Notes: generated by a model from the sequence alone, not told the origin. A stretch of 64,000 nt of DNA from Rariglobus sp967755175 (GCA_967755175.1 CBRAFO010000002.1:57732-121731), one strand, 5' to 3'; numbered from the stretch's first letter, positions 36,801 to 45,813 are shown. Made by a program: numbers and translations.

Positions 36801-37056
36801 AATCCGCCGAGCCCAACCCCGGCACGCCAATCTCCGCGGCGATGCGCGTCGCCTCCTTCGGGTCGCGCGCCGCCCGCGCCAGCTTATTGAGGATCTCGTC
36901 GAAAAACTCGCCCGCCGCCTTGCGCGTGAAGGTCAGCGCCACGATCCGCTCCGGCGGCGCGCCGCACGCGAGCAACTGCACAAATCGATTCGTCAGCGCG
37001 TAGGTTTTCCCCGAGCCGGCCGACGCCAAAATCATTTTATGACCGAGCGGCTTCAT
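33817..37056 (-). CDS. addA: AddA/RecB-like UvrD helicase-nuclease
   Basis: 1079 residues from the ATG at 37056, whose ATGA overlap with the preceding gene's stop decides the start. Superfamily 1A helicase: Walker A ASAGSGKT (about residue 12), motif Ia LTFTRKAAGEF, Walker B LLDEFQDTS, motif III GDVKQAIYAWRGG, and later TIHKSKGLGFDVVMLPDLEG and LFYVAMTRAKRGLYL. A RecB-type nuclease domain closes the protein (TVYDFKTDRI, QLSIYRQAA). With the upstream AddB-like protein it would form the double-strand break resection enzyme that loads RecA. Length is a little shorter than Bacillus AddA. Confidence 0.88.
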   Translation of the reverse strand: MKPLGHKMILASAGSGKTYALTNRFVQLLACGAPPERIVALTFTRKAAGEFFDEILNKLARAARDPKEATRIAAEIGVPGLGSADFLRMLRAMVSAMHRLSLGTLDGFFARVVRAFPLELGLGGDFEILQEHGARLERQRVLRQLFARSGGELDDAQREFVEAFKRATFGAEEKRLAARLDQFIDLHQEVYLSAPDEGAWGNSARIWPEKSVWLEPAGDAKGASAVLRCWAEGAGLGEKQLGRWLEFLAALEVWSPGAMMPRELVYVLEKAVAAWAELLKGDAVLEFDRKKQTLTAEVCAALAALTRTVFGGELARRLEMTRGIHTVLRGYEVVYHDLVRRAGKLTFADVQRLLMPDAGHGFAGQGGAPRLTSGGDAKDGRLLVDWRLDAKFDHWLLDEFQDTSHGQWSVLRNLIDEAVQDPEGRRSLFYVGDVKQAIYAWRGGDPRLFREIFDHYNAVAPGTIEEGRLDQSWRSGPAIVAAVNRVFGNAAALARLVPVPAAETWTREWRDHESARPELGGHVAWLHGDDDEARAALTLRLLQEINPLERGLSVAVLVQSNDAATWLADYLRREGGLPAVAASDLKVCTDNPLTTVVLAVLQAAAHSGDRFAWEHVRMTPLADALAAAGLGQGDALTKGVLGQVHAEGFARTVEAWLRRLEPVLSADDAFSRGRARQLTDAAQLFDETGSRDVAEFVQFAGRHVVRDAETAAVVRVMTIHKSKGLGFDVVMLPDLEGNSLSTRRREGLGVQRTPERKVEWVLDLPPKLFHENDPVLAAHVEAAEADAAYEKLCLFYVAMTRAKRGLYLITKPVSAKSVSANFPRLLAETLGTAGLADGVRVGAWSGDGVFADGDATWFERVALIQETVGDRETERTPGIKILSPEVKVVRYQARTPSGTKAGVVTGASLFGAGGTSAASFGTAVHAALATIEWGGASPEILAKWDDAGLGASVIEEARKCLAEPMLAEVWAMPADGGEVWRERAFEIVLDGAWITGVFDRVVLTHGSDGKVLGATVYDFKTDRIGPDEMARVESRYAGQLSIYRQAAAWLTGLPEARVRCALVITAMRRLVTVEVARVD

Positions 37057-39872
37057 GCGTTTTCCTCCGCCTCCCATTCGATGCTCAATGCCGCTCCCTG
37101 CTGAAACAGCACGGAGAAGTCGTCGTAGTCGGGAGGCATCTCAGCCGGCGGCCAGAACCGGCGCGCCTGCACCGCCGCCATCACGCCTTCGGCGCAGGCC
37201 ATCGCCGCCGCTTGCACCGTCGAATCGTATCCGCTCCACAGCGACATGCCCGTCTCACCCGCCGCCTTGGGCAGATTAAAATAGCCACACGTCACCGCGT
37301 GTCCGAACTCCTCCGCCACCGCCGCCAGATAGAGCGGCAGTTGCAGGTCGATCCAGATCATCTCGTCGTCGCCGGCCGTGAACCGGGCGCACGCCGGCAA
37401 CGCCTCCACGTCCTCGTTTCGCTTCGGTGCGCGCACGTGCGCATCCGCAGGATTCACCGGCTTGTCCGACGTCTTGTAGTCGATCACCCGGACTTCACCA
37501 GTGAGCTCGTTGCAGTCGATGCGGTCGATTTTCCCGCGCACCGGCAAGCCGCCCAACATAAGTTCAAATTTCGACTCGGTGCGCTCGATCACCCAACCTT
37601 CGGCGCGCAACTGGGCCTGAACCTCCGCCGCCTTCGACAGCCGCTGACGCGCCGATTCCAACTGAACCACCAGAGGCAGCACCGGCTTGTCACCGTAGCG
37701 CGCGCGTGCCGTGCGTTCCAACTCACCCAGCAAGAACCCGCGCAACACGTTCGCGTCCGTGCAATCACGCACCGGCGAATCCGCACGCCCCATCGCTTCC
37801 AGCGCCGCATGGCACAGGTTGCCAAAGTCCATCGCATCCAACTCCGCCTTGTGCGGATCAACCGCCCGCATTTGCAAGCCGTGCTTCAGATAAAACCGGA
37901 ACGGACACTTCAGGTAATCGCGAAACGCCGTGACCGAAAGCCGCTCGATTTTCGCATCGGCGCGCGGCGCCAGTTTCCACGCCCGCCGCCACGCGAGGCT
38001 CGGACGCGCCGCTTCGGCGGGCTTAAACAAAAATGCCACGCGCGCCGGCAGGTCGGCATCCGGACACAGGAACAACAATCGCGATGGCCGCAGCGGATCG
38101 CCCGCCGACGAGGTTTTGCCCACCAAAAGATCGAGACGCCCCCGCCCACCCACACGGCATGCCGCCAACGTCTGCAACAAATACGCGTCGCGTGCGAAGC
38201 GCCCAGTGTTGGTCTTGAGGCCCAAGCGCACGCGCAGCGATTCCGGTAGAAAGGCGTCGCCCACCACCGCGTCGGGCACGCGTCCGTCGTTGAGCCCGGC
38301 CACGATCAAATGCGGCGCGTCGTCCCAGAGCAGTTCCAACCAGCCCTGTAATTCCACCGCGCCCTCGGGCTTGTCGTCGAACCGTTGGCTGTCGCCCAAG
38401 GCGCGCAACGCCAGCTCCCACACATCGGCCGCCGCCAGCCCGGGGAACCGCCCCACCGCCGTCTCCAACTCCGTCAACACCTCCCCCCAGGCCTGCGCCG
38501 CCTCGACCGCGCGGGCATCGTCCGGTTTCTCCAGATCGAAGCGGCGGTTCTTGAAAATTTCCGTCAACGCACCGCGCACATTCGCGGGAAATTCGCCGCC
38601 AAGGAGTGTTGTCCGCAAACGCGCGAGCGAGTCCAACGCCGACGCCAACTCGGCCCAACGCGCGTGGCTTGTTACGTGCGTGCGCGCCGCCGCCAGCGTG
38701 GGTGGCAGGTGCTCCGCATGCAGTTCGTCCAGCGCCGCTAGCAGCTGCGTCGATGAGCCACCGAGCCAGCGCAGCACATCGGGACAGCGCAGCAACGCCG
38801 CCATGGCGGTGAACGATGGTTCCCGCACCATCTCCGCCAACGCCGAGAGCAACGTGTGCAACGCCTCCGCGCGCAACGGGCGCCCCTCGGGGTTGAAAGC
38901 CGGCACGCCTGCGCGCGCCAAACCGTTTTCCAGCGACGGCAGCACTTCTGCGTCGGCCACGCCCACGCCCAAGCGTCCGCCGGGCGTCCTGTATTCGGAC
39001 GCACAGGACACGATCACCTCGGCCTGCGCCGCCGGATCGGCGCACAGCCGCACGCGTTGCTCAAACTCCTCCAGCACCAGCGTGCGCGTCGCCCACGCGA
39101 CGGCATCCGGCCGTCCCCATAAATCGAAAAGCGCGGTTCCTTCGGCGTCGTGATTCGCCGGTCCCGCCACCAACACCTCGACGGGCAAGCCGGCCGCCGC
39201 GTGCGCCGCGAGCACGTTAACGGCCAACGGCAGCGGATCGGGTGTGCCCGCCACGATGATGCGTCTGATTCCAGCGGGCGCGTCCGGGTTGGCGGCGAAG
39301 GCGATTTTCGCCGCCTGCGAATCGCGTAGTCCGCGCGACGCCAGCACGGTGTCGCATTCCCGTTCCAACTCGCCGAGCTGATGCCAGCGTTCGGCCTCGG
39401 GGAAATCATCGCCACCGCGTTCAGACACATCGGCCATGCGCAGGCCATTTTCGGCAAGCGTGGTTTGCAGGCGTTGAAACTCGCGCGCCAGCCGCGCCGC
39501 CCAGGCAAACGTGCGCGCCGGGGGATCGAGCAGAAACACCTCTCGAAATGAATCAAAGTCGACGTCGCGAAGAACCTCCGTCCACGCGAGTAACGACTCG
39601 GTGCGCGAAGCAATCCCGGCGGCCGGCGCGTCGAGCGAAGCCAAGGCCTCGGGCATGATAACGCGGGGCGGAAACACCGCTTGGCGTCGGGTCGCCGCAT
39701 GACCAGCCAGAGCTTCGCGGAGGCGTCGGCCGGCTTGGCGCGTCGGCGCGATCAGCAGGGTGTCGGAAAGATCGAGCGGTGCGTCACCCGCCCACCCGCG
39801 CGCCAGCCAAGCGATGACGGCGTGAACCAGCGGCTGGTTCCAAGGAAGGACGTGAAGGCGTGGAGACGGCAT
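37053..39872 (-). CDS. addB: AddB-like PD-(D/E)XK nuclease / inactivated helicase
   Basis: 939 residues from the ATG at 39872 (MPSPRLHVLPWNQPLVHAV); the frame is open 43 codons farther without similarity. The N-terminal half is helicase-like but lacks an intact Walker A. The C-terminal RecB-family nuclease shows MDFGNLCHAALEAMG, VRGKIDRIDC and VIDYKTSDKP. The cysteine set that staples a [4Fe-4S] cluster in Bacillus AddB is not visible at the C-terminus; only KCPFRFYLKHG remains. It overlaps addA by 4 nt. Domain assignment comes from motif order and the addA neighbour, so AddB-like is safer than a firm AddB. Confidence 0.8.
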   Translation of the reverse strand: MPSPRLHVLPWNQPLVHAVIAWLARGWAGDAPLDLSDTLLIAPTRQAGRRLREALAGHAATRRQAVFPPRVIMPEALASLDAPAAGIASRTESLLAWTEVLRDVDFDSFREVFLLDPPARTFAWAARLAREFQRLQTTLAENGLRMADVSERGGDDFPEAERWHQLGELERECDTVLASRGLRDSQAAKIAFAANPDAPAGIRRIIVAGTPDPLPLAVNVLAAHAAAGLPVEVLVAGPANHDAEGTALFDLWGRPDAVAWATRTLVLEEFEQRVRLCADPAAQAEVIVSCASEYRTPGGRLGVGVADAEVLPSLENGLARAGVPAFNPEGRPLRAEALHTLLSALAEMVREPSFTAMAALLRCPDVLRWLGGSSTQLLAALDELHAEHLPPTLAAARTHVTSHARWAELASALDSLARLRTTLLGGEFPANVRGALTEIFKNRRFDLEKPDDARAVEAAQAWGEVLTELETAVGRFPGLAAADVWELALRALGDSQRFDDKPEGAVELQGWLELLWDDAPHLIVAGLNDGRVPDAVVGDAFLPESLRVRLGLKTNTGRFARDAYLLQTLAACRVGGRGRLDLLVGKTSSAGDPLRPSRLLFLCPDADLPARVAFLFKPAEAARPSLAWRRAWKLAPRADAKIERLSVTAFRDYLKCPFRFYLKHGLQMRAVDPHKAELDAMDFGNLCHAALEAMGRADSPVRDCTDANVLRGFLLGELERTARARYGDKPVLPLVVQLESARQRLSKAAEVQAQLRAEGWVIERTESKFELMLGGLPVRGKIDRIDCNELTGEVRVIDYKTSDKPVNPADAHVRAPKRNEDVEALPACARFTAGDDEMIWIDLQLPLYLAAVAEEFGHAVTCGYFNLPKAAGETGMSLWSGYDSTVQAAAMACAEGVMAAVQARRFWPPAEMPPDYDDFSVLFQQGAALSIEWEAEENA

Positions 39873-39999
39873 CCGAAAAGCGGCCGACAGCTTCACGAGG
39901 ATTGCGCCACGCATACAAGGCCGGAGTCGGTTTACCGGTTTACCCGGCCAATCGAGACGTGATGAACCGATCGAGGCTCCGCCTAGCAATGCGACCAGC

Positions 40000-40034
40000 A
40001 AAAAACCCTCCGCAGCACGAGGCTGACGGAGGGT
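40000..40034 (-). terminator. terminator of rpsT
   Basis: Stem ACCCTCCG / CGGAGGGT (40005-40012 with 40027-40034) followed on the minus strand by a T-tract (40000-40005), 39 bp past the rpsT stop. Confidence 0.8.
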
Positions 40035-40072
40035 GTAAAGGAAGCGAGCAACGGCCTGCGGCCGTCGGGTGC

Positions 40073-40333
40073 TTACTTCGCGAAGACGATCTTCGCGGTG
40101 TGCGCCTTGGCGCGGGAAGCGGCGTTCTTGTGGACGACGCCGGACTTGGTGGCCTTGTCCATCGCGGACACGTAGGCGCTGGCAGCGGCCTTGGCGGCGG
40201 CCTTGTCTTCACCAGCGGAAGCCTTTTCCAGCTTCTTGTGGAGGGTCTTCAGGCGGGTTTTGACGGCCTTGTTGCGGGTGGTGAGACGCTCGGATTTGCG
40301 AGCGGCTTTGATAGCGGATTTCGTATTGGCCAT
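40073..40333 (-). CDS. rpsT: 30S ribosomal protein S20 (bS20)
   Basis: 86 residues, the full family length, opening MANTKSAIKAARKSERLTTR and highly basic. It is predicted to be two long helices; bS20 binds the 16S rRNA 5' domain. Conserved features are KTRLKTLHKKLEKA and GVVHKNAASRAKA. It has a clear terminator and is a single-gene unit on the minus strand, divergent from the histidine kinase gene. Confidence 0.96.
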   Translation of the reverse strand: MANTKSAIKAARKSERLTTRNKAVKTRLKTLHKKLEKASAGEDKAAAKAAASAYVSAMDKATKSGVVHKNAASRAKAHTAKIVFAK

Positions 40334-40459
40334 GACAGTTAAAAGTTAAAGCCGGACAGAAACCCAAACCTGCAGGCCTGAGTCAAGGGCGATTTCCATG
40401 TTGACCAGTCTTTGAGGTTGCAGCCTCCCGATCCGGGACTAGCCCTCGGTGCAAACGAC

Positions 40460-42037
40460 ATGAGCATCAAACTGCGTTTCGCCCTACTGCTGGGTATGCT
40501 CTTGCTTCTCTTTCTCGGGTGCCTGGCCACGCTTCGACTCTTGGAGAAAGAGCAATTGACCGAGGCGCTGGCGACCTCGCAGCGCGATGCCACCGGCACC
40601 CTGGAGCGCTGGCTCGATGTTAACGGATCGAGTCTGCGACAGTTTACGGAGGACTACTCCCGATGGGACGAACTCGTGACGTTCCTCAAAACGCGCGACA
40701 TGAGCTGGGCGGACCCCAATGTGCGCGCAAGCCTTCCCGGGTTTAACATCTATGACACTTGGGTCCTCGCCGTTGACGGCACACTGATTTATCACGCCCT
40801 CCCGGATCTGCCAGGCCCGCCCCCTCTCGAACCGGCACAATGGCGGCAACTTTTGGCCGGCAACCCCTTCCCTCACTTTTTCCAGCGGCACGGTGATGAT
40901 GTGCTGGAAATCCGCGGAGCACCGATCCAACCCTCCGCCGACACCGCTCGTTCATCGCCCCCTCAAGGCTGGCTGGTAAGCGCCCGCCTCTGGGACGAAG
41001 CACATTTGAAAGCGCTCGGGCGGCTCACCGAAAGCACAGTCGCGCTCACCTCGCCCGGGAAGCAGACAGCCGCACCGAACCAATCCAAACTGACACTGAT
41101 CCGCCCACTTAACGACTGGCGGGAAGAAACCATCGGAATGCTCTACGTCACCCGCGAGATGCCCGCCATCGCGCAGCGACTCCACACGGACGTGCTTGAG
41201 GCGCGCGTCTTTATCCTTTTCGGATTACTGGTCATGGGGGCACTCGCCCTGAGTCTCCAGACCTGGGTTTTAAAACCGCTGAACATGATTGGTGAAAGCT
41301 TGGCTCGTCAGGATGCCACCCCTCTGGCTCCGCTGATCGCGCAAAATACCGAACTCTCCCGCATCGCCAGCCAAGTGGAGGTTTCCTTCGCTCGAAAAAA
41401 AGAACTTCGCCGTGAAGTCGAGGAACGCGCTCGCCTCGGCCGCGATCTCCACGACGGCGTGATCCAGTCGATCTACGCCGCGGGAATGGGCCTCGCCGCC
41501 GCCCACACGCTTATCCCTAAAGATCCCGCCGAAGCATCCCTGCGTGTTGACCAAGTTCGCGCGGCATTGAACGAAACCATTCGCGACGTTCGTAACTTCA
41601 TTATCGGCCTCGAACCCGAAGCGTTGCAGAGCCACACCTTCACCAGCGCGGTCGGCGGGCTGTTTGATTTGTTTCGGACTTCCGGCCCTACGGTCAGCCA
41701 TCTCGACATAGACGAAGCCATCGCTAACCGGATGCACCTCTCCGCCCGCACCGCAGCCCTTCAAGTGATCCGAGAATGCACCAGTAATGCCATTCGCCAC
41801 GGTAAAGCGGCCCATGTCCACGTGAGCTTGCACCTGTCCCAAGACAGCCAATCCGCCCGCCTCGCGATCAACGACGATGGCTGCGGCTTCGATTCTGCTA
41901 CTGTTAAACACGGCCATGGACTCAACAACATCGCCGAACGAGCGCGCTCCCTCGGCGCGACCGCCTATATATCCTCCGAAATTGGAAAAGGAACTCGCAC
42001 GATCCTCCTCTTTCCCCTTAGCGATTCCACCGCATGA
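40460..42037 (+). CDS. CHASE4-domain NarX/DegS-type sensor histidine kinase
   Basis: 525 residues from ATG 40460 (MSIKLRFALLLGMLLLLF); 16 extra codons upstream are unlikely. Layout: TM1 (about 5-28), an extracytoplasmic CHASE4-like sensor (about 40-245; FTEDYSRWDELVTFL and IYDTWVLAVDGTLIY), TM2 (about 250-272), a HAMP-like linker, HisKA_3 with phosphorylated His331 in GRDLHDGVIQSIY, and an HATPase_c domain with NDDGCGFD and GHGLNNIAERA. It pairs with the overlapping NarL-type regulator. Downstream genes are pilin-like, so control of pilin expression is conceivable but not shown. Confidence 0.9.
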   Translation: MSIKLRFALLLGMLLLLFLGCLATLRLLEKEQLTEALATSQRDATGTLERWLDVNGSSLRQFTEDYSRWDELVTFLKTRDMSWADPNVRASLPGFNIYDTWVLAVDGTLIYHALPDLPGPPPLEPAQWRQLLAGNPFPHFFQRHGDDVLEIRGAPIQPSADTARSSPPQGWLVSARLWDEAHLKALGRLTESTVALTSPGKQTAAPNQSKLTLIRPLNDWREETIGMLYVTREMPAIAQRLHTDVLEARVFILFGLLVMGALALSLQTWVLKPLNMIGESLARQDATPLAPLIAQNTELSRIASQVEVSFARKKELRREVEERARLGRDLHDGVIQSIYAAGMGLAAAHTLIPKDPAEASLRVDQVRAALNETIRDVRNFIIGLEPEALQSHTFTSAVGGLFDLFRTSGPTVSHLDIDEAIANRMHLSARTAALQVIRECTSNAIRHGKAAHVHVSLHLSQDSQSARLAINDDGCGFDSATVKHGHGLNNIAERARSLGATAYISSEIGKGTRTILLFPLSDSTA

Positions 42038-42711
42038 CCGCCCACGCCAAAACACCCCCCGTCCGAGTCGTTCTGGTAGATGATAGCGCCCTCGTGCGCC
42101 AAGGCATCAAGGCCGTGCTCACCGCGCAGGCCCCTCAGCCGCCCATCACCGTGATCGGCGAAGCCGCCAATGTCGCCGATGCCATCGCGGTCGCGACCAA
42201 GCTGAAGCCCGACGTCGTCCTCCTTGATATCCGCCTGCCGGATGGCTCCGGCTTCGACGCCTGCAAAGAGATCCTCAAGCGGCAGCCCGAAATCCGCATC
42301 CTCATCCTTACTTCGTTCACCAACGACAGCTTCATCTACGACGCCATCACGTCCGGCGCCCAAGGCTACCTGATGAAGGAGATCGATCCGCACGGTTTGG
42401 TTCAGGCGATCCACGACATTGCCGCCGGTAAATCCATCCTCTCTCCCGACGTCATGGCCGGCGTCATGCGTGTAGTCCGCGGAGGCGGCCCGCACGAAGA
42501 TCGCAGCCTCGCCTCTCTTTCTGCCCAAGAGCGCCGCGTCCTCGCCCTCGTGGCCGAAGGCAAGACCAACAAGGAAATCGGCATGGACCTCGGCCTTAGC
42601 GATAACACGGTCAAAAATTACCTCGTGAGCGTTTTCGACAAATTGCAGGTGAAACGTCGCTCGCAAGCCGCCGCCATTTACGTGCAATCAACGCCACCGG
42701 GGCCCAAATAA
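42034..42711 (+). CDS. NarL/FixJ-type response regulator
   Basis: 225 residues: receiver domain (about 8-130) with phospho-acceptor Asp65 in VVLLDIRLPDGSG, a Thr in ILILTSF and Lys in GYLMKEIDP. A LuxR-type helix-turn-helix follows (about 160-215; LVAEGKTNKEIGMDLGLSDN, then TVKNYLVSVFDKL). Its ATG overlaps the stop of the kinase gene (ATGA), a typical coupled two-component operon. About 70 bp downstream starts the first pilin-like gene, so it may share transcripts with that cassette. Confidence 0.94.
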   Translation: MTAHAKTPPVRVVLVDDSALVRQGIKAVLTAQAPQPPITVIGEAANVADAIAVATKLKPDVVLLDIRLPDGSGFDACKEILKRQPEIRILILTSFTNDSFIYDAITSGAQGYLMKEIDPHGLVQAIHDIAAGKSILSPDVMAGVMRVVRGGGPHEDRSLASLSAQERRVLALVAEGKTNKEIGMDLGLSDNTVKNYLVSVFDKLQVKRRSQAAAIYVQSTPPGPK

Positions 42712-42780
42712 ACAGGCCCGTTTAGGCTAGGCCTGTTTCAAGGGGTGCAAGCGAGCCCGTTTGGTATACGGACTAGGCCC

Positions 42781-43251
42781 ATGCCTGAACTTCATCGAAC
42801 TGCGACACCGGCCCGGAGGCCTCTGCGTATCGTTCGATTTGGCCGTGCGGCGTTTTCGCTCGTCGAAGTCATGACGGCCTCGTGCGTGCTCATGCTGGGA
42901 GTCGGCGGCACGGCGCTCACAATCAAGACGAGCATGGAGACAATCAGCCATGCGCGTTATCTCGGCGCCACCTCGCAAGTGATGCAAAGCGAGCTCGAGC
43001 GCCTGCGCTTGCGCAACTGGTCCCAGTTGCAGGCCATCCAGGATTCGCACGATGAGACCGTCGCCATCACCAACGTTCCCGCCGGCTCGAACCTCACCTG
43101 CTCGCGCCGGATCAGCGACCTGCGGGATGGCCTCAAGGAGATTACCATCGAAGCTCGCTGGGGCGGCTCGCGCGAACGCCCGCACACCGCCCGGCTGGTC
43201 ACCCGCTACGCCCGCAATGGCCTGAATGACTATTTCTACACATCGCATTAG
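42781..43251 (+). CDS. type IV pilin-like protein, PilV/GspI type (cassette 1)
   Basis: 156 residues from ATG 42781 (MPELHRTATP; the frame is open 12 codons earlier). It has a long basic leader, then the class III signal AAFSLVEVMTASCVLMLGVG: Glu5 is present but the residue before the Phe is Ala rather than the usual Gly. A short globular part follows, ending YARNGLNDYFY. The closing motif recurs in the paralogue at 45310 (YAKNGLYDYYY). It is first in a three-gene unit with pilW-like and pilX-like genes and overlaps the next gene by 26 nt. A minor pilin or pseudopilin role is inferred. Confidence 0.78.
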   Translation: MPELHRTATPARRPLRIVRFGRAAFSLVEVMTASCVLMLGVGGTALTIKTSMETISHARYLGATSQVMQSELERLRLRNWSQLQAIQDSHDETVAITNVPAGSNLTCSRRISDLRDGLKEITIEARWGGSRERPHTARLVTRYARNGLNDYFYTSH

Positions 43252-43840
43252 TCGCGGGGCCAACGCATCCGAAAAACGAATACGTAGCCGCCGGCTCGGA
43301 TTCACGCTTTCGGAAGTGATAATCGCCTCCACCCTCTCCGTTTTTGTGATCACGGGAGTGCTCGGCGCCTTCCTCTTTTTCGGTCGCACCGGCCTCGCCG
43401 CCGGCGCTTACCAAACCATGGAATCCGAGTTGCGTCGCGGCCTGGAGATCTTCTCCGAAGACGTCCGCATGGCGACCGACGTTCGCTGGGGAGGCGCATG
43501 GCAGGTAAGTTTGACCGTGCCTGCGTCCGACGGCTCGTCCGAGACGATCGCGTATGCCTTTGAGCCCGCACAGACGGGTTCGCTTACCGGTAATCTGTAT
43601 CGGATCCACGGGGATGGACGACGCGAGTTGCTGGTTCACGACGTCTCCAGTGACTTCACGTTCCAGCGCTACAAGCTCGAGCAACCAGGCCAGTCCGACA
43701 ACACGGCGACCAGCGATCTGGAAACCAAACAACTCCAGCTCAGCCTCCGCACCCTTCACGTAACCACGGGTGGTCCGTCCTCCACCCAAGCGGCGATCTC
43801 CGCCCGCTATATTCTGCGCAACAAACACGTCAGCCGATGA
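43226..43840 (+). CDS. type IV pilin-like protein, PilW/GspJ type (cassette 1)
   Basis: 204 residues. Leader with basic residues, then a prepilin site G^FTLSEVIIASTLSVFVITG, with canonical Gly at -1 and Glu at +5. The rest carries the GspJ/PilW-like middle (MESELRRGLEIFSEDVRMAT) and a C-terminal AISARYILRNKHV that matches the paralogue at 45803 (VISARFILRNKIV). It overlaps the pilV-like gene by 26 nt and the pilX-like gene by 4 nt. Minor pilin role inferred from order and motif. Confidence 0.82.
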   Translation: MTISTHRISRGANASEKRIRSRRLGFTLSEVIIASTLSVFVITGVLGAFLFFGRTGLAAGAYQTMESELRRGLEIFSEDVRMATDVRWGGAWQVSLTVPASDGSSETIAYAFEPAQTGSLTGNLYRIHGDGRRELLVHDVSSDFTFQRYKLEQPGQSDNTATSDLETKQLQLSLRTLHVTTGGPSSTQAAISARYILRNKHVSR

Positions 43841-45204
43841 ACTCGCGCACTCGTCACCTCGACCGCAGAGGCTCCGTCCTCATCGTTGCCATGCTGCTTA
43901 CGGCCATGCTCGCGCTGGTCCTTGGCAGCTACTTCAACCTCACCCTCACCTCCAGCCGCCAGACTCGTCGCACGTTCGATCACGATGCGGCGTTCCACCT
44001 CGCCGAAGCCGGCATCGAAGAAGCCGTGTGGTCCTACAATCAAACGCTCGCCGGCTCCACGAGTGGCTGGACGGGATGGAACTCCGACGGCATCGCCGCC
44101 TGGCGCAAGTTCACCGATTTCACCCTCACCGCAGGATCGACTGGTTCAGTCAAAGTTTACGCCAGCACCACGACTCCAACCACCACGTCCCATCCGATGG
44201 TTGTCGCCGAGTCGTCCGTCCAAACCGGAGACACCGGCCCGGTTACCCAAATGATCGAAGTCACGCTGCGTCGCCGCTCCTTTTTCGGCAATGGGCTCAC
44301 GGCCCTGCGCAACCTGGTTTTCCGAGGCACTCGCACGTCTTTCGATAGTTGGGATTCCGATCCGGACCGCGACTCAGCCACTCCGCCCCTCGCTTATAGC
44401 GATACCACTCGCACCGACCGCGGCGGCATTGCCAGCGGCGCGACCGACAGCTCCGCCCTACAGATTAACCACGCCAACATCTACGGCTTCGTCTCGACTG
44501 CCGGAGCGGCGCCTCAGGTAAGCTCCGATGGCTCCATCGGCCCCTTCGGCACCGCAGCCGGGGTGGTTGATGCCTCCCGTGTAACGAAGGATTTCAACGC
44601 TTCCTTTCCCACGATCACCGCGCCCACCGACGGCACGTGGGTTTCCCCCTTGGGCGATACGTTGGGGGTGACCGGCGAGACGACTCGCTGGCGCACACCG
44701 ACCCTCCAACTCTCCGGCAAGCAAACGCTCACCATCCTGGGTCACGTCACTCTTGTAATCACCGCTCCAGCCGGCACGTCTGCGATCTCCACTACCGGAT
44801 CAGCCTCCATTTTGATCCCTGACGGATCCAGTCTCACCATCTACTTCGAAGGCGACCTGAAGATCGCCGGTAAAGGCCTCGGCAATGATAACGTCCAACC
44901 CGGCTCGTGCATCCTCTGGGGCACCAACACCACCGAGGCTGGCCAATCGATCGACATCACCGGACGCGGCTCGCTCCGGGCGGCCGTATATGCTCCTCAC
45001 GGCGACCTCACGCTCAGAGGGGATGGCGACATGATGGGTTCGGTCGTGGCTCGCGACCTCACCTTCGTCGGCAACGCGACCTTCCATTACGATGCATCCC
45101 TGGCCGATCTCAGTGACAATGCCCCCTTCGGACTGGATACGTGGCAACTCATCACCGCCTCGACGGAGAAGAAGACCAAGGCCGGATTGTTTGCAGGATG
45201 GTAG
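43837..45204 (+). CDS. PilX-like membrane-anchored protein with beta-rich tail (cassette 1)
   Basis: 455 residues. The N-terminus has the PilX-N-like hydrophobic segment GSVLIVAMLLTAMLALVLGS after a basic patch, then FHLAEAGIEEAVWSYN. Such segments occur in PilX and GspK-like minor pilins, but no Gly-Phe-Glu class III site is present. The long remainder is beta-rich with repeated ILGHVTLVI and LTIYFEGDLKIAG runs and ends FHYDASLADLSD. It overlaps the preceding gene by 4 nt. Its paralogue at 46406 shares the plan and the FHYDESLGNFGG end. A pilus-tip or adhesion role is only a guess. Confidence 0.7.
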   Translation: MNSRTRHLDRRGSVLIVAMLLTAMLALVLGSYFNLTLTSSRQTRRTFDHDAAFHLAEAGIEEAVWSYNQTLAGSTSGWTGWNSDGIAAWRKFTDFTLTAGSTGSVKVYASTTTPTTTSHPMVVAESSVQTGDTGPVTQMIEVTLRRRSFFGNGLTALRNLVFRGTRTSFDSWDSDPDRDSATPPLAYSDTTRTDRGGIASGATDSSALQINHANIYGFVSTAGAAPQVSSDGSIGPFGTAAGVVDASRVTKDFNASFPTITAPTDGTWVSPLGDTLGVTGETTRWRTPTLQLSGKQTLTILGHVTLVITAPAGTSAISTTGSASILIPDGSSLTIYFEGDLKIAGKGLGNDNVQPGSCILWGTNTTEAGQSIDITGRGSLRAAVYAPHGDLTLRGDGDMMGSVVARDLTFVGNATFHYDASLADLSDNAPFGLDTWQLITASTEKKTKAGLFAGW

Positions 45205-45309
45205 CCGATTGAGCGCGAGAACACGTCTATTCAGGCCTGACAACCTAGGCCCGTAAACAGGGGCTGTTGGCCCCTAACCTACAAAGGCCGACTACCGTAG
45301 AGTAGCGCC

Positions 45310-45813
45310 ATGATCCCCTCGTCATGCCGCTCCGGTCCAACCCCTCGTCCCCTCAGAGGAAAACGGGGCTTCACCATCTTGGAAGTCGCGCTGGCCGGGT
45401 TTGTCCTGACCTTCGCCTTAGCTGGCTCGATAACGACGATACAAGCTGGTTTCCGGAACACCGATGTCGCACGAGGCACGACGCTGGCATCCCAAATTAT
45501 CCAAAGCGAGATGGAGCGCCTCCGGCTAATGGCATGGAATAACACGTCCACCACTGCCGTGGATAGTATCTGCGAATTGCCGGCCTCCGAAGTAGTCAGC
45601 CTATCCACCATGTTCGGGACCAATTCGCAGCTCAGTTCCCACTATACAGTCACCCGAACAGTGACGGCCGATGCTACACGCCCCGATGATGTCAAATATA
45701 TCAAGGTCTCCGTTACCTGGCAGTCATCCGACGGACAGAGCCACACCCGGTCATTCCAGACCATGTATGCCAAAAACGGACTCTATGACTATTATTACAC
45801 CAATGCCAAATAA
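45310..45813 (+). CDS. type IV pilin-like protein, PilV/GspI type (cassette 2)
   Basis: 167 residues. Basic leader, then canonical prepilin motif RG^FTILEVALAGFVLTFALAG with Gly at -1 and Glu at +5. The body shares ASQIIQSEMERLRLMAWNN with the cassette-1 counterpart (TSQVMQSELERLRLRNWSQ), showing paralogy. It ends YAKNGLYDYYYTNAK. It begins 105 bp after cassette 1 and its 3' end overlaps the next gene start by 11 nt. Confidence 0.82.
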   Translation: MIPSSCRSGPTPRPLRGKRGFTILEVALAGFVLTFALAGSITTIQAGFRNTDVARGTTLASQIIQSEMERLRLMAWNNTSTTAVDSICELPASEVVSLSTMFGTNSQLSSHYTVTRTVTADATRPDDVKYIKVSVTWQSSDGQSHTRSFQTMYAKNGLYDYYYTNAK

